NCBI RefSeq assembly: GCF_020905415.1
Contig: NZ_JAJJMP010000001.1
Location: 3,731,501 to 3,795,500, forward strand
Length of the DNA: 64,000 bases
Direction of reading: 5' to 3'
Source: Myroides oncorhynchi
GTDB lineage: Bacteria; Bacteroidota; Bacteroidia; Flavobacteriales; Flavobacteriaceae
In this document: positions 9,716 to 18,000 of the stretch, one piece after another
Layout: every line of letters begins with the position of its first letter
Position numbering within the stretch: position 1 is the first letter of the stretch
Made by a program: the position numbers and the translations under genes
Notes under the pieces: generated by a model
The model's input: the letters and a program-made list of their open reading frames with translations, nothing else
Told to the model about the DNA's origin: nothing
Database searches by the model: none

Positions 9716-9746
9716 AAAGGGCAAAGCACTGTCTTTGCCCTTTTTA
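9716..9746 (+). terminator. Intra-operon terminator after nosZ
   Basis: AAAGGGCAAAG and CTTTGCCCTTT form a perfect 11-bp stem with a 6-base loop followed by TTT. It lies between nosZ and the next nos gene, which starts only 11 bases downstream. It probably makes the two structural genes more abundant than the accessory genes. Confidence 0.85.
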
Positions 9747-9757
9747 AAAATAATATC

Positions 9758-10366
9758 ATGAAAAAAGCATCCATATTAATGATGATAGGCTCTTGTCTAC
9801 TTTTATCATTATTCTATTTCCCTTTGTGGAATATAGAATTAGGAGCCCCTCAATATCCAGTGCCACTAGGTATGGATATCTATATAAATGGAATTAAAGG
9901 AGTACAAGAATTTGACCTTCAGAACATAGATGGTCTTAACCATTACATAGGAATGAAGACCATCCCTAAACCAGAACAAATGTGGGAATTCTCTGTTTTC
10001 CCGATTGTAATAGCTTCAATGTCAATATTGGGTATTGCTATTGGGGTAGCAGGATTCTTTAATAAGGCAAAACCTGGTTTTTTTTTAGGATGGTTAATAC
10101 TTATGGGGCTACTAGGTATCGCAGGTATGTATGATTTTAATCTATGGTTAGTGGAATATGGTAGTGATCTAGATCCTCACGCTATTATGAAGATGGTTGA
10201 TGCTGCGGGTAATCCCCTTACTTATGAACCTCCCCTATTTGGTCATCGTAAGATTCTAAACTTTGACGCTTATTCTTACCCTCATATCGGAGCATATCTA
10301 ATGGCTTTAGGAATGTTACTAACCTTTGTCGCTTACTTTGTAGGGATCCAATCTAAAAAGAATTAA
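9758..10366 (+). CDS. nosB: NosB-like integral membrane protein of the nos cluster
   Basis: A 202-residue protein with about four membrane segments (roughly 5-25, 80-100, 107-127 and 175-197) and a hydrophilic loop (26-78) facing the periplasm. It sits directly after nosZ and two bases before nosL. Membrane proteins at this position in clade II nos clusters are called NosB; their biochemical function is not established, though a role in electron flow or NosZ maturation is suspected. The position supports the name more strongly than any motif does. The conserved-looking FPLWNIELGAPQYP segment follows the first membrane helix. Confidence 0.65.
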   Translation: MKKASILMMIGSCLLLSLFYFPLWNIELGAPQYPVPLGMDIYINGIKGVQEFDLQNIDGLNHYIGMKTIPKPEQMWEFSVFPIVIASMSILGIAIGVAGFFNKAKPGFFLGWLILMGLLGIAGMYDFNLWLVEYGSDLDPHAIMKMVDAAGNPLTYEPPLFGHRKILNFDAYSYPHIGAYLMALGMLLTFVAYFVGIQSKKN

Positions 10367-10367
10367 T

Positions 10368-10805
10368 ATGAAATCACTTTACTTACTTGGCATAATATTC
10401 CTACTCACTTCGTGTACTGTAAAAGTAACTCCTATCGAGTATGGTACTGATAGTTGTGACTTCTGTACAATGGGGATAGTAGACAACAAACATGCCTCTC
10501 AGATAGTTACCTCAAAGGGTAAGAACTACAAATTCGATGCTATCGAATGTATGATTTCTTATGTTGCAGAAAACGAAAAAGAGCAAGGTTCTTATTCACA
10601 TATTCTAGTATCAGATATCTTAAACCCAGGGGAATTAATTCCTGCTAAAGATGCTGCTTTTATAATCTCTAAGAATATACCTAGCCCAATGGGCGCTTTT
10701 TTATCTGCTACTAAGTCAACAAATGATGCAGATAGACTAATCAAAGAAAACACTGGTAATCTATACACTTATGATCAAGTAGTAAAGCAAATCAAGAAGC
10801 ACTAA
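10368..10805 (+). CDS. nosL: Copper chaperone lipoprotein NosL
   Basis: A 145-residue lipoprotein (LTSC lipobox, Cys16). It carries the NosL metal-binding motif CDFCTMGI (Cys30, Cys33, Met35) and a downstream FDAIECMISY segment typical of the family. NosL binds Cu(I) and supports assembly of the copper centres of NosZ. It starts one base after the stop of the preceding membrane-protein gene, showing tight operon packing, and is followed by nosD after 27 bases. Confidence 0.9.
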   Translation: MKSLYLLGIIFLLTSCTVKVTPIEYGTDSCDFCTMGIVDNKHASQIVTSKGKNYKFDAIECMISYVAENEKEQGSYSHILVSDILNPGELIPAKDAAFIISKNIPSPMGAFLSATKSTNDADRLIKENTGNLYTYDQVVKQIKKH

Positions 10806-10832
10806 AACAATATTATAACACCCACTATTGAC

Positions 10833-12086
10833 ATGCAAACAGTAACTAAAAATCTCTTGTTTTTATTTTTACTTATCCAAAGTTTTTGTGGGATCGCTAA
10901 GACTATCACTGTTGGTCAAAACTCATCTATTACATCTATTAAAAAGGCAATCGAACTAGCGCAGGATAACGATATAATCGAGGTAGAAAAAGGTACTTAT
11001 AAAGAAACAGATATATTTATAAATAAGCCACTAACATTAATAGGAAAGAATGCTACAATAGACGGTGATAACAAAGGAGAAATCTTTATCATAAAAGCAG
11101 ATGATGTAACTATACAAGACTTTAAGATCATTAATGTTGGTACTAGTTATATTAAAGATTATGCTGCGATTAGAGTTCGTGAGAGCAAAAATTTCACAAT
11201 CAAGAATAATGTTATCGCCGATCTATTTTTTGGAATTTACTTAGAAAAATCAAAAAACGGAAAAGTACTTAATAACAAAATATACGGTAAAGCTAAAAAT
11301 GAGTTTAACTCAGGAAACGGTATCCAGCTCTGGTACTGTAATAATATACAGATTAAAAATAACTATGTGGAGAAAGTTAGAGATGGTATCTATTTGGAGT
11401 TTTCTAACTATTGTACCATAGACAATAACATAAGCAGAGACAATGTTCGATATGGCCTTCACTTTATGTTTTCTAACAATGATGTGGTTACTAATAGTTC
11501 TTATATCAGCAATGGCGCTGGTGTCGCTATTATGTTCTCTAAATTTATGACAATGACTAAGAACACTTTTAGTCATAACTGGGGATCGGCAGCCTATGGA
11601 GTCCTGCTTAAAGAAGTGAATGACACCAGTATTACCTATAACACATTTAAAGCCAATACAACCGCTATCAACATTGAAGGATCTAATAGAGTTGAGTATT
11701 TACACAATGATTTTATTAGCAATGGCTGGGCGATTAACTCTAGAGGAGCAAACTATCAAAACACAATTAAGAATAACAACTTCTTAAACAACTCTTTTGA
11801 CTTGTTATATCAAGGTCAGCTTAATCAAAATAGCTTTGATAATAATTATTGGAGCAATTACGCTGGATATGACCTTGATAAAGATGGCATCGGAGATGTT
11901 CCACACAGACCTATCAAACTATTCTCATATGTTGTGAATAAGACACCTGAATCTATCATATTCTTACGAAGCTTATTTGTTGATATTATCGACTTTTCAG
12001 AAAAAGTATCGCCTGTATTTACTCCAGATAATTTACTTGATTCTAAACCATTTATAAAGCAAATTAAACATGATAACAATAAGTGA
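10833..12086 (+). CDS. nosD: Periplasmic copper-maturation protein NosD
   Basis: A 417-residue secreted protein with signal peptide (about 1-23) and a right-handed parallel beta-helix. Many short repeats are visible between 80 and 340 in the pattern N-N-x-hydrophobic, for example FTIKNNVI, IQIKNNYVE, CTIDNNIS and NNDVVTNSS. This is the NosD/CASH architecture. NosD works with the NosFY ABC transporter to mature the CuZ cluster of NosZ. Its last 17 bases overlap the start of nosF, indicating translational coupling. Confidence 0.93.
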   Translation: MQTVTKNLLFLFLLIQSFCGIAKTITVGQNSSITSIKKAIELAQDNDIIEVEKGTYKETDIFINKPLTLIGKNATIDGDNKGEIFIIKADDVTIQDFKIINVGTSYIKDYAAIRVRESKNFTIKNNVIADLFFGIYLEKSKNGKVLNNKIYGKAKNEFNSGNGIQLWYCNNIQIKNNYVEKVRDGIYLEFSNYCTIDNNISRDNVRYGLHFMFSNNDVVTNSSYISNGAGVAIMFSKFMTMTKNTFSHNWGSAAYGVLLKEVNDTSITYNTFKANTTAINIEGSNRVEYLHNDFISNGWAINSRGANYQNTIKNNNFLNNSFDLLYQGQLNQNSFDNNYWSNYAGYDLDKDGIGDVPHRPIKLFSYVVNKTPESIIFLRSLFVDIIDFSEKVSPVFTPDNLLDSKPFIKQIKHDNNK

Positions 12087-12777
12087 TTTACATAAAAAAT
12101 TTGGAGAGATCCAAGTACTCAAAGGAATTGATTTATCTATTGAAACAGGTGTGATTGCTATTCTTGGTCCTAATGGTAGCGGAAAGACTACGCTTAACAA
12201 GTGTATTCTAGGCATGGTATTTCCTGATAAAGGAACTATAACAGTCAATCAACAACCTATCTCAAAACAGTGGGAGTATAGAAAAGACATAGATTACCTA
12301 CCCCAAATAGCTAATTTCCCAAATAATATAACAGTTCTTGAATTAATTAAAATGATTAAAGACCTTAGAGGAGAAAGTAAGAAAGACCAAAGCTACTTGA
12401 TTGATCTTTTTAAACTTAGTCCTTTTTTAGATAAAAAGCTCAACAATCTCTCAGGAGGAACAAAACAAAAAGTAAACCTGCTGTTGACCTTCTTATTTGA
12501 TAATCCTATCCTAATACTTGATGAGCCCACTACAGGGCTAGACCCTGCTGCATTAATCACTTTAAAGGAATTAATTCTAAAAGAAAAACAAAAGGGAAAA
12601 ATCATATTAGTCACCTCTCATATTATGAGTTTTGTGGAAGAAATCTCTGATCAGATTATCTTTATATTAGAAGGAAAAATCTATTTTAAAGGAACTATTC
12701 AGGAATTAAAAGATACTACAGGACAAAACAACTTTGAACATGCTATTGCTAATATTTTAACTGATAATCATGCTTAA
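12070..12777 (+). CDS. nosF: ABC transporter ATPase NosF
   Basis: A 235-residue ABC ATPase with Walker A GPNGSGKTT (33-41), signature LSGGTKQK, Walker B LILDEPTTGLD and H-loop VTSH, all intact. It overlaps nosD by 17 bases and nosY by 8. NosF energises the NosDFY complex required for CuZ assembly; the transported species may be a sulfur compound. The C-terminal ~30 residues are short and non-conserved, as usual for NosF. Confidence 0.93.
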   Translation: MITISDLHKKFGEIQVLKGIDLSIETGVIAILGPNGSGKTTLNKCILGMVFPDKGTITVNQQPISKQWEYRKDIDYLPQIANFPNNITVLELIKMIKDLRGESKKDQSYLIDLFKLSPFLDKKLNNLSGGTKQKVNLLLTFLFDNPILILDEPTTGLDPAALITLKELILKEKQKGKIILVTSHIMSFVEEISDQIIFILEGKIYFKGTIQELKDTTGQNNFEHAIANILTDNHA

Positions 12778-13552
12778 GATCCTAAAATATAGTTTTTACG
12801 ACCTAATAAGAAGTAGATGGAGTTACATTTACTTACTTTTCTATTTAGCTCTTGGCTTTGTACTATTATTTTTAAACAACGACATAGGCAAAGCTATTAT
12901 AACACTGATGAATATTATCATTGTATTGGTGCCTCTGATTAGTACTATTTTTGGCATTATGTACTACTATGATTCTAAAGAATTCACAGAGCTCTTATTG
13001 GCCTTGCCCATCAAGAGATCTTCTATCTTTTTAGGACAGTATCTAGGAGTTGCTTTATCCTTATCTATGAGTTTATTAATCGGATTAGGCATTCCTTTTA
13101 TATGCTATGGACTATTTGCTTCAGACATCATATTTGACTTTCTATTACTACTTGTGACAGGGACCTTCCTAACCTTTATATTCAGCGCCTTAGCTTATAA
13201 TATAGGCCTTAAAAACGAGAATAAGATTAAAGGATTTGGATTTGCTATCCTTTTATGGTTATTCTTAGCAGTAGTATATGATGGCATTTTCTTGAGTATC
13301 TTAATGATTTTCGGAGATTATCCTTTAGAGAATATCTCTCTAATAGGTACGGTTCTAAACCCAATCGACCTTTCACGTATATTAATTATATTAAAACTAG
13401 ATGTATCTGCTTTATTAGGATACACAGGTGCTGTATTTAAAAAATTCTTTGGTGGTAATATAGGAAGCTTTATTTCTTTTGCTATTTTATTACTTTGGAC
13501 TTGTATTCCCATCTTAGCTATTTATTTAACAGCTAAAAAGAAGAACTTTTAA
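12770..13552 (+). CDS. nosY: ABC transporter permease NosY
   Basis: A 260-residue membrane protein with about six membrane segments (around 18-37, 43-67, 97-122, 130-150, 162-185 and 236-256), consistent with an ABC-2 type permease. It overlaps nosF by 8 bases, so the two are translationally coupled. It forms the membrane part of NosDFY. It is the last gene of the operon; a perfect bidirectional terminator follows at 13560-13594. No nosR gene is present, which fits a clade II cluster. Confidence 0.92.
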   Translation: MLKILKYSFYDLIRSRWSYIYLLFYLALGFVLLFLNNDIGKAIITLMNIIIVLVPLISTIFGIMYYYDSKEFTELLLALPIKRSSIFLGQYLGVALSLSMSLLIGLGIPFICYGLFASDIIFDFLLLLVTGTFLTFIFSALAYNIGLKNENKIKGFGFAILLWLFLAVVYDGIFLSILMIFGDYPLENISLIGTVLNPIDLSRILIILKLDVSALLGYTGAVFKKFFGGNIGSFISFAILLLWTCIPILAIYLTAKKKNF

Positions 13553-13559
13553 ACACAGA

Positions 13560-13594
13560 AAGAATCAACAAGATACAATGTCTTGTTGATTCTT
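13560..13594. terminator. Bidirectional terminator between nosY and the Crp-type regulator
   Basis: A perfect 14-bp inverted repeat (AAGAATCAACAAGA / TCTTGTTGATTCTT) with a 7-base loop lies between the convergent nosY and regulator genes. It overlaps the last two bases of the regulator stop codon. Confidence 0.85.
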
Positions 13595-14186
13595 ATATAT
13601 ATAATTTACCTCTTTCTATTCGGAGTTGTTTTCTACACTCTATTTCTTTAATTGTTCTTATAACTGTTTCTACTCTAAGACCTGTTAAATCAGCTATCTG
13701 TTGCCTAGTTAGATCGATAAGAAACTCTTTCCCCTTGTCTACCTCACTTTGATCTTTAAGATAATGAAGCAGTGTTAATATCCTTTTATAAGAATCATTA
13801 GAGGATATATCAGGAGCCATAATAGATTTATAATACAACCTAGAAGACAAGGCTTTAAAAACACCAAAACACGATGTTTTCTCTTGTTCTAAGAGTAAAA
13901 AGAAGTCTTCTTTTTTAATAAGAACTATCTTAGACTTAACTAAAGCAATAGCATTTGCAGGATAACCAATCTCCATAAACAAAGGTGGTTCACCGAAGCT
14001 CTCCCCATCGGCAAACATTCCCTGAATAAACTCTTTGCCCTCCTCATTGTAATTATTCATCTTTACTTTACCCTGAATAATTTGATAGTAATATCTAGGT
14101 TCTTCCCCTTGCTCTACAATCATCTGATCCTTATCAAACTCCTTAACAACACCTTTATAACTCAATAGTACATCGACATCAATCAT
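13593..14186 (-). CDS. Crp/Fnr-family transcriptional regulator next to nos genes
   Basis: A 197-residue regulator with an N-terminal cyclic-nucleotide-binding-type jelly roll (about 15-115) and a C-terminal winged helix-turn-helix with RQQIADLTGLRVETVIRTIKE (about 163-183). It lacks the N-terminal cysteine cluster of oxygen-sensing Fnr; the only cysteines are in TSCFGV and IECRK. The sensor mechanism is therefore not an Fnr Fe-S cluster and may resemble DNR/NNR nitric-oxide sensing or another effector. Convergent with the nos operon, it is the obvious candidate regulator of it. An IS4-family element begins 51 bases upstream of its ATG and may have separated it from its original promoter. Confidence 0.88.
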   Translation of the reverse strand: MIDVDVLLSYKGVVKEFDKDQMIVEQGEEPRYYYQIIQGKVKMNNYNEEGKEFIQGMFADGESFGEPPLFMEIGYPANAIALVKSKIVLIKKEDFFLLLEQEKTSCFGVFKALSSRLYYKSIMAPDISSNDSYKRILTLLHYLKDQSEVDKGKEFLIDLTRQQIADLTGLRVETVIRTIKEIECRKQLRIERGKLYI

Positions 14187-14230
14187 AGTTTTATATCTTT
14201 CTTTTACTCAGCTGTAATTTACAATATTAT

Positions 14231-14237
14231 TTAATAA
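14231..14237. repeat. Target-site duplication, left copy (TTAATAA)
   Basis: TTAATAA directly precedes the left inverted repeat and recurs at 15814-15820 directly after the right inverted repeat. A 7-bp duplication is within the range seen for IS4-family elements. Confidence 0.85.
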
Positions 14238-14292
14238 CTCAAGTTTCGCACCCCTATTTCACAGGGTTTAAAAGGATAAAAAAATAGCATGC

Positions 14293-14317
14293 AAACCAAG
14301 GGGGGTTCCCTTGGTTT
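14293..14317 (+). terminator. Hairpin/terminator in the IS leader
   Basis: AAACCAAGGG and CCCTTGGTTT form a perfect 10-bp stem with a 5-base loop, followed by TATTGT. It lies 39 bases before the transposase ATG. Such leader hairpins can block read-through transcription into an IS and limit transposase synthesis. Confidence 0.65.
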
Positions 14318-14355
14318 TATTGTATCTTTAAGTTACCACACACAAAGTACAAAAC

Positions 14356-15789
14356 ATGCTACAACACGAAGATATTACTAAAGTTGAAGAATTAAAAGGA
14401 AAGTTTAAAAAGGTTTGGATGAGTTCTGAATATCTACAGGCGCATCTAAATATTTTAGGATTCAATAAAATTAAAAACCAATTTAACTGGTGCAAGAAAG
14501 CGGGTTATTCTTTTGAACAATTAATCGGTTCACTCTTAGTCTTTTCTATTATTGGTATTCAAAGCATTAATGAACTTGTCAGTAGCAAAAACTCAGGTAT
14601 AAGTTTATGTGGTAAAGATTCTTACTATCGACTTTTAGCAAATCAAAACATCAATTGGAGATCATTTCTATTTCAGTTTGTAAAACAATATTTACAAAAG
14701 CAGGAGCTTTTTACTTCAACAGAAAATGCAACGAAGTGTTTAATTTTTGATGATACAGACCTTCATAAAACAGGAGAAACTATCGAAGGTATCTCAAAAA
14801 TATACAATCATGTTTCAAAGACATACTATCTAGGATTCAAATTACTAGTAGCAGGATATTGGAATGGGAGTATTTTTATTCCAATTGATTTTAGTTTACA
14901 TCGTGAGAATAAAAAATCAAAACAAAAATATGGTTTAACAATAAAGCAACGTATAGAGCAAAAAAAGACCACTAGATGCCCTAAAACGGTTGCTGCAAAA
15001 AGATATACAGAACTAAACAAAAAGAAGACGGATGTACTAATACAAATGTTTTCAAGGATTATAAAGCGTAAAATAGCAATAGATTATGTTTTAATGGATA
15101 CTTGGTTTACTAGTATTAGTTTACTTAAAAAAATACGTAGTCTTGGCAAGACAATTCATATTATTGGAATGTATAAATACAATAGTAAAATTGAAGTTGA
15201 ATCCAAAGTTAAGACCATTTCACAACTTAAGAAACAGCAACTTAAGCCTAAAAGATGTCGTAAACTTAATTACTATTATTATCACTACATATCTGAAATC
15301 GATGGACTTAAAGTTGCTGTTTTTATTTCAAAACGTGGTCAGAATGGTAAATGGCATACTTTAATAGCTACAGACACCGCATTAACTTTTATCAAAGCAA
15401 TTGAAATTTATAGTATTAGGTGGTCAATTGAAGTTTTTTTTAAAGAAGCGAAGCAACTCTTTAAACTTGGAAAATGTCAGTCAACGAACTTCGATGTTCA
15501 CATTGCACAAATAACAATTACAATGACTCAGTATTTACTTGCTAGTATTCGATACCGTATGGAAGCTTATGAAACCTTAGGCGGGTTGTTTAAAGATTTG
15601 AAACAAGACTATATTGAACACAAATTAAATATAAGGATATTAGCTGTTGTAAGTCTAATTTTGGAATTTATTGAAAAATTCATTGACAACATTGATATTG
15701 TAGAGTTTACAGCTAAAGTAATATCAAGTATAGAAGATTTTGAACTCTTACTAAATACTGTTAACTTTAAACATCAACCACTTACATAA
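14356..15789 (+). CDS. IS4-family transposase
   Basis: A 477-residue DDE transposase. The three acidic catalytic residues can be located: Asp in IFDDTDLHKTG, Asp in VLMDTWFTS, and Glu in the YSIRWSIEVFFKEAKQ segment, which matches the Y-(2)-R-(3)-E-(6)-K signature of the IS4 family. Full length and uninterrupted, it starts at ATG 14356 inside the element bounded by 15-bp inverted repeats. Its only neighbours are the IS ends. Confidence 0.95.
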   Translation: MLQHEDITKVEELKGKFKKVWMSSEYLQAHLNILGFNKIKNQFNWCKKAGYSFEQLIGSLLVFSIIGIQSINELVSSKNSGISLCGKDSYYRLLANQNINWRSFLFQFVKQYLQKQELFTSTENATKCLIFDDTDLHKTGETIEGISKIYNHVSKTYYLGFKLLVAGYWNGSIFIPIDFSLHRENKKSKQKYGLTIKQRIEQKKTTRCPKTVAAKRYTELNKKKTDVLIQMFSRIIKRKIAIDYVLMDTWFTSISLLKKIRSLGKTIHIIGMYKYNSKIEVESKVKTISQLKKQQLKPKRCRKLNYYYYHYISEIDGLKVAVFISKRGQNGKWHTLIATDTALTFIKAIEIYSIRWSIEVFFKEAKQLFKLGKCQSTNFDVHIAQITITMTQYLLASIRYRMEAYETLGGLFKDLKQDYIEHKLNIRILAVVSLILEFIEKFIDNIDIVEFTAKVISSIEDFELLLNTVNFKHQPLT

Positions 15790-15813
15790 TTTTTTTGAGG
15801 TGCGAAACTTGAG

Positions 15814-15820
15814 TTAATAA
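15814..15820. repeat. Target-site duplication, right copy (TTAATAA)
   Basis: Matches 14231-14237 on the other side of the insertion sequence. Confidence 0.85.
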
Positions 15821-15881
15821 TTAAAATAACTATTAGCTGTTAATTATTACCATATTACTTGATATCACTAATAAAATAAAC

Positions 15882-15910
15882 AAAAAAAGAAAGCCCCTGC
15901 TATAGGGGCT
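15882..15910 (-). terminator. Rho-independent terminator of the collagen-like/T9SS operon
   Basis: On the minus strand AGCCCCT and AGGGGCT form a perfect 7-bp stem with a 5-base loop, followed by TTCTTTTTTT. It lies about 110 bases past the stop of the last operon gene at 16019. Confidence 0.85.
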
Positions 15911-16018
15911 ATCATTGGCTAATACTGTTGTTTTAGATCAACAGTGGGATCGGTCGAAAAAAAAATTGATTTGTTGTTTTGTTCAAAACAGGTATTAAAA
16001 TAGTTACAATAGACTTTA

Positions 16019-17977
16019 TTATAGTTCTAAAACAATAAACTCACTTCGTCTATTTAACTGATGTTGTTCAATTGTACATGGTACTGAGTTGCTACACTTG
16101 TTTAAAAGCCTAGTCTCTCCATAACCATCACCTGTTAATCTGTTTCTGTGAATTCCTTGAGTAACCATCCACTCTATTGTGGATTTAGCTCTGCGATCTG
16201 AAAGCTTAAGGTTGTACGCATCATTTCCTCTACTATCTGTATGTGAACGCACATCTATCTTCATTGTTGGGTATTCTTTTAATACCTCTACTACTTTGAT
16301 TAACTCTGCCGCTGCATCAGGTCGTATATTAGACTTGTCAAAATCAAAGTAAATAGGATTAAGTTTTAACTTCTTAAACAAATCATCATCCTTCTGGATA
16401 GGTTCTAATGTTTTCTCAAGCCCTATATCAACTCGTTTTATTCCTTGTTGACGTTCTACCACAAATACCACTTCTACAGTATTATAATCTTGTTTCTCTG
16501 CCTTGATGCGGTATTTCCCTCCACAGTCTAAGTACTCTGATAAGTAGTATCCTTTTGCATCAGTCATAATCGTGTCCGATTTTTGATATAATGCGTCAGA
16601 TATTACCACCCTTGTATTAGCAAGTGGCTCTTTTGTATTCTTATCATACACTATACCTTCAAGAGCTTGTTTACACGGTTTTTCTTTAAAGAAATAGATA
16701 TCATCTCCTCCACTTGCCCCTGGTCTATTTGAACTCACAAATCCCTTATGAGATTTACTATCTATATAAACACTAAAATCATCAAATGGACTATTAATAG
16801 GGGTTCCCATATTGGCTACTTGTCCTATAGATCCATCTACATTAATTTTAGCCACAAACATATCTAATCCTCCAAGTCCTGGATGTCCATCTGAGGCGAA
16901 GAACAAGAAGTTATCCGCTGAGATAAATGGAAATGTTTCACGTCCTGATGTATTAACTTTACTTCCAATATTCTCAACACTTCCGTACTCTCCCGTTGGA
17001 TAAAGAGCTACTCTAAAGATATCTGACTGTCCAAGTGTTCCTTTTCTATCTGAAGAAAAATAAAGCCACTTACCGTCAGGTGTCAAACTAGGATGGGCTG
17101 TATTAAAATAATCCGAGTTAAACGGAAGTTCTAACACTTGTCCCCACAAGCCATCCTGGTTCTTAGTGGCCTTATATATTTTTAATAAAGATGATTTGTC
17201 TTTATTGTTTCTTCTTTTCCCTTTTTCACTTGAATTATTACGTGTAAAATACATCGTATTGCCATCCTTAGTAAATACGGCTGTTGCATCATTAACTTTA
17301 GAGCTTATCTCTTTAGCAAGTTGTACTGGTTCTGAGAAGGTCCCATCGGTATTTATATCCGAACTATAAAGAGCAGTAAAGCTCTCATTAGTCCACTCAT
17401 GTACTGACTTATTTACATCTTGATTTCTTGCAGAAGTAAACACAAGTTTATTACCTAAAATAGTTGCTCCATAATCCGAAAACGTTGTGTTAATACCCAA
17501 AGGTTGTATATCATACAGATCCTTCTTATCTTCTATCTTTTGCAAGTAATCTTTGTCTTGTTCAAATAACTGAGCACGAGAATCTGTACTTTCTAATCTA
17601 GAGAACTCCTGCATCATCTGATCTGACTTATCGTAGTTCTCTAGAGATTTTAGCGTCTGAGCGTAGCGATAGTAGTACTCTGATGAGATAGCCTCTTTAC
17701 CTTTATCGCCGTACTCACCCTCAAACAACTGTTCATACCACTTATTTGCCTCTGGTAACTTTCCATTAAAGTAATACGCATCTGCTAATTTCTTTAGCAT
17801 ATCTGCGTTTGTGTACCCTTTGTTAGCGATGCGCTCATAAATCTTGATTGCATCGACATACGCCTGGGTTTGATATTCTTTATCCGCTTTTTTCTCTGCT
17901 ATCCTCTGTGCCTGAGTATTCACTCCCGCTAAAAGTAACATACCAAATAAGCTTATTTTCAATAGCTCTTTTCTCAT
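16019..17977 (-). CDS. OmpA-family protein with TPR and PD40 propeller (PorE-like)
   Basis: A 652-residue periplasmic/outer-membrane-associated protein: signal peptide (1-23, ending TQAQ), TPR-like helices (about 25-150), a PD40/WD40-like beta-propeller (about 175-435; for example YFSSDRKGTLGQSDIF and FFASDGHPGLGGLDMF), a carboxypeptidase-regulatory-like fold (about 440-525) and a C-terminal OmpA peptidoglycan-binding domain (about 540-652; HTDSRGNDAYNLKLSDRRA). This architecture is the same as PorE of type IX secretion and the many paralogs that accompany PorP/SprF genes. It probably ties the export or anchoring complex to peptidoglycan. It is the last gene of a five-gene operon, 23 bases after the PorP/SprF gene. 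Confidence 0.9.
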   Translation of the reverse strand: MRKELLKISLFGMLLLAGVNTQAQRIAEKKADKEYQTQAYVDAIKIYERIANKGYTNADMLKKLADAYYFNGKLPEANKWYEQLFEGEYGDKGKEAISSEYYYRYAQTLKSLENYDKSDQMMQEFSRLESTDSRAQLFEQDKDYLQKIEDKKDLYDIQPLGINTTFSDYGATILGNKLVFTSARNQDVNKSVHEWTNESFTALYSSDINTDGTFSEPVQLAKEISSKVNDATAVFTKDGNTMYFTRNNSSEKGKRRNNKDKSSLLKIYKATKNQDGLWGQVLELPFNSDYFNTAHPSLTPDGKWLYFSSDRKGTLGQSDIFRVALYPTGEYGSVENIGSKVNTSGRETFPFISADNFLFFASDGHPGLGGLDMFVAKINVDGSIGQVANMGTPINSPFDDFSVYIDSKSHKGFVSSNRPGASGGDDIYFFKEKPCKQALEGIVYDKNTKEPLANTRVVISDALYQKSDTIMTDAKGYYLSEYLDCGGKYRIKAEKQDYNTVEVVFVVERQQGIKRVDIGLEKTLEPIQKDDDLFKKLKLNPIYFDFDKSNIRPDAAAELIKVVEVLKEYPTMKIDVRSHTDSRGNDAYNLKLSDRRAKSTIEWMVTQGIHRNRLTGDGYGETRLLNKCSNSVPCTIEQHQLNRRSEFIVLEL

Positions 17978-18000
17978 AATTGTGTCTTTTTCCTCTTCTT

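Larger units (their letters stand above)
14238..15813 (+). mobile_element. Complete IS4-family insertion sequence, 1576 bp
   Basis: Bounded by perfect 15-bp terminal inverted repeats (CTCAAGTTTCGCACC at 14238-14252 and its complement at 15799-15813) and flanked by a 7-bp target duplication. It encodes one intact transposase. A strong hairpin lies between the left end and the transposase start. Everything needed for mobility appears intact, so the insertion is probably recent. It occupies the upstream region of the Crp-type regulator. Confidence 0.95.

Noticed and set aside
11310..11576. 88-codon minus-strand frame inside nosD
   Set aside because: Antisense shadow of the NosD beta-helix repeats.
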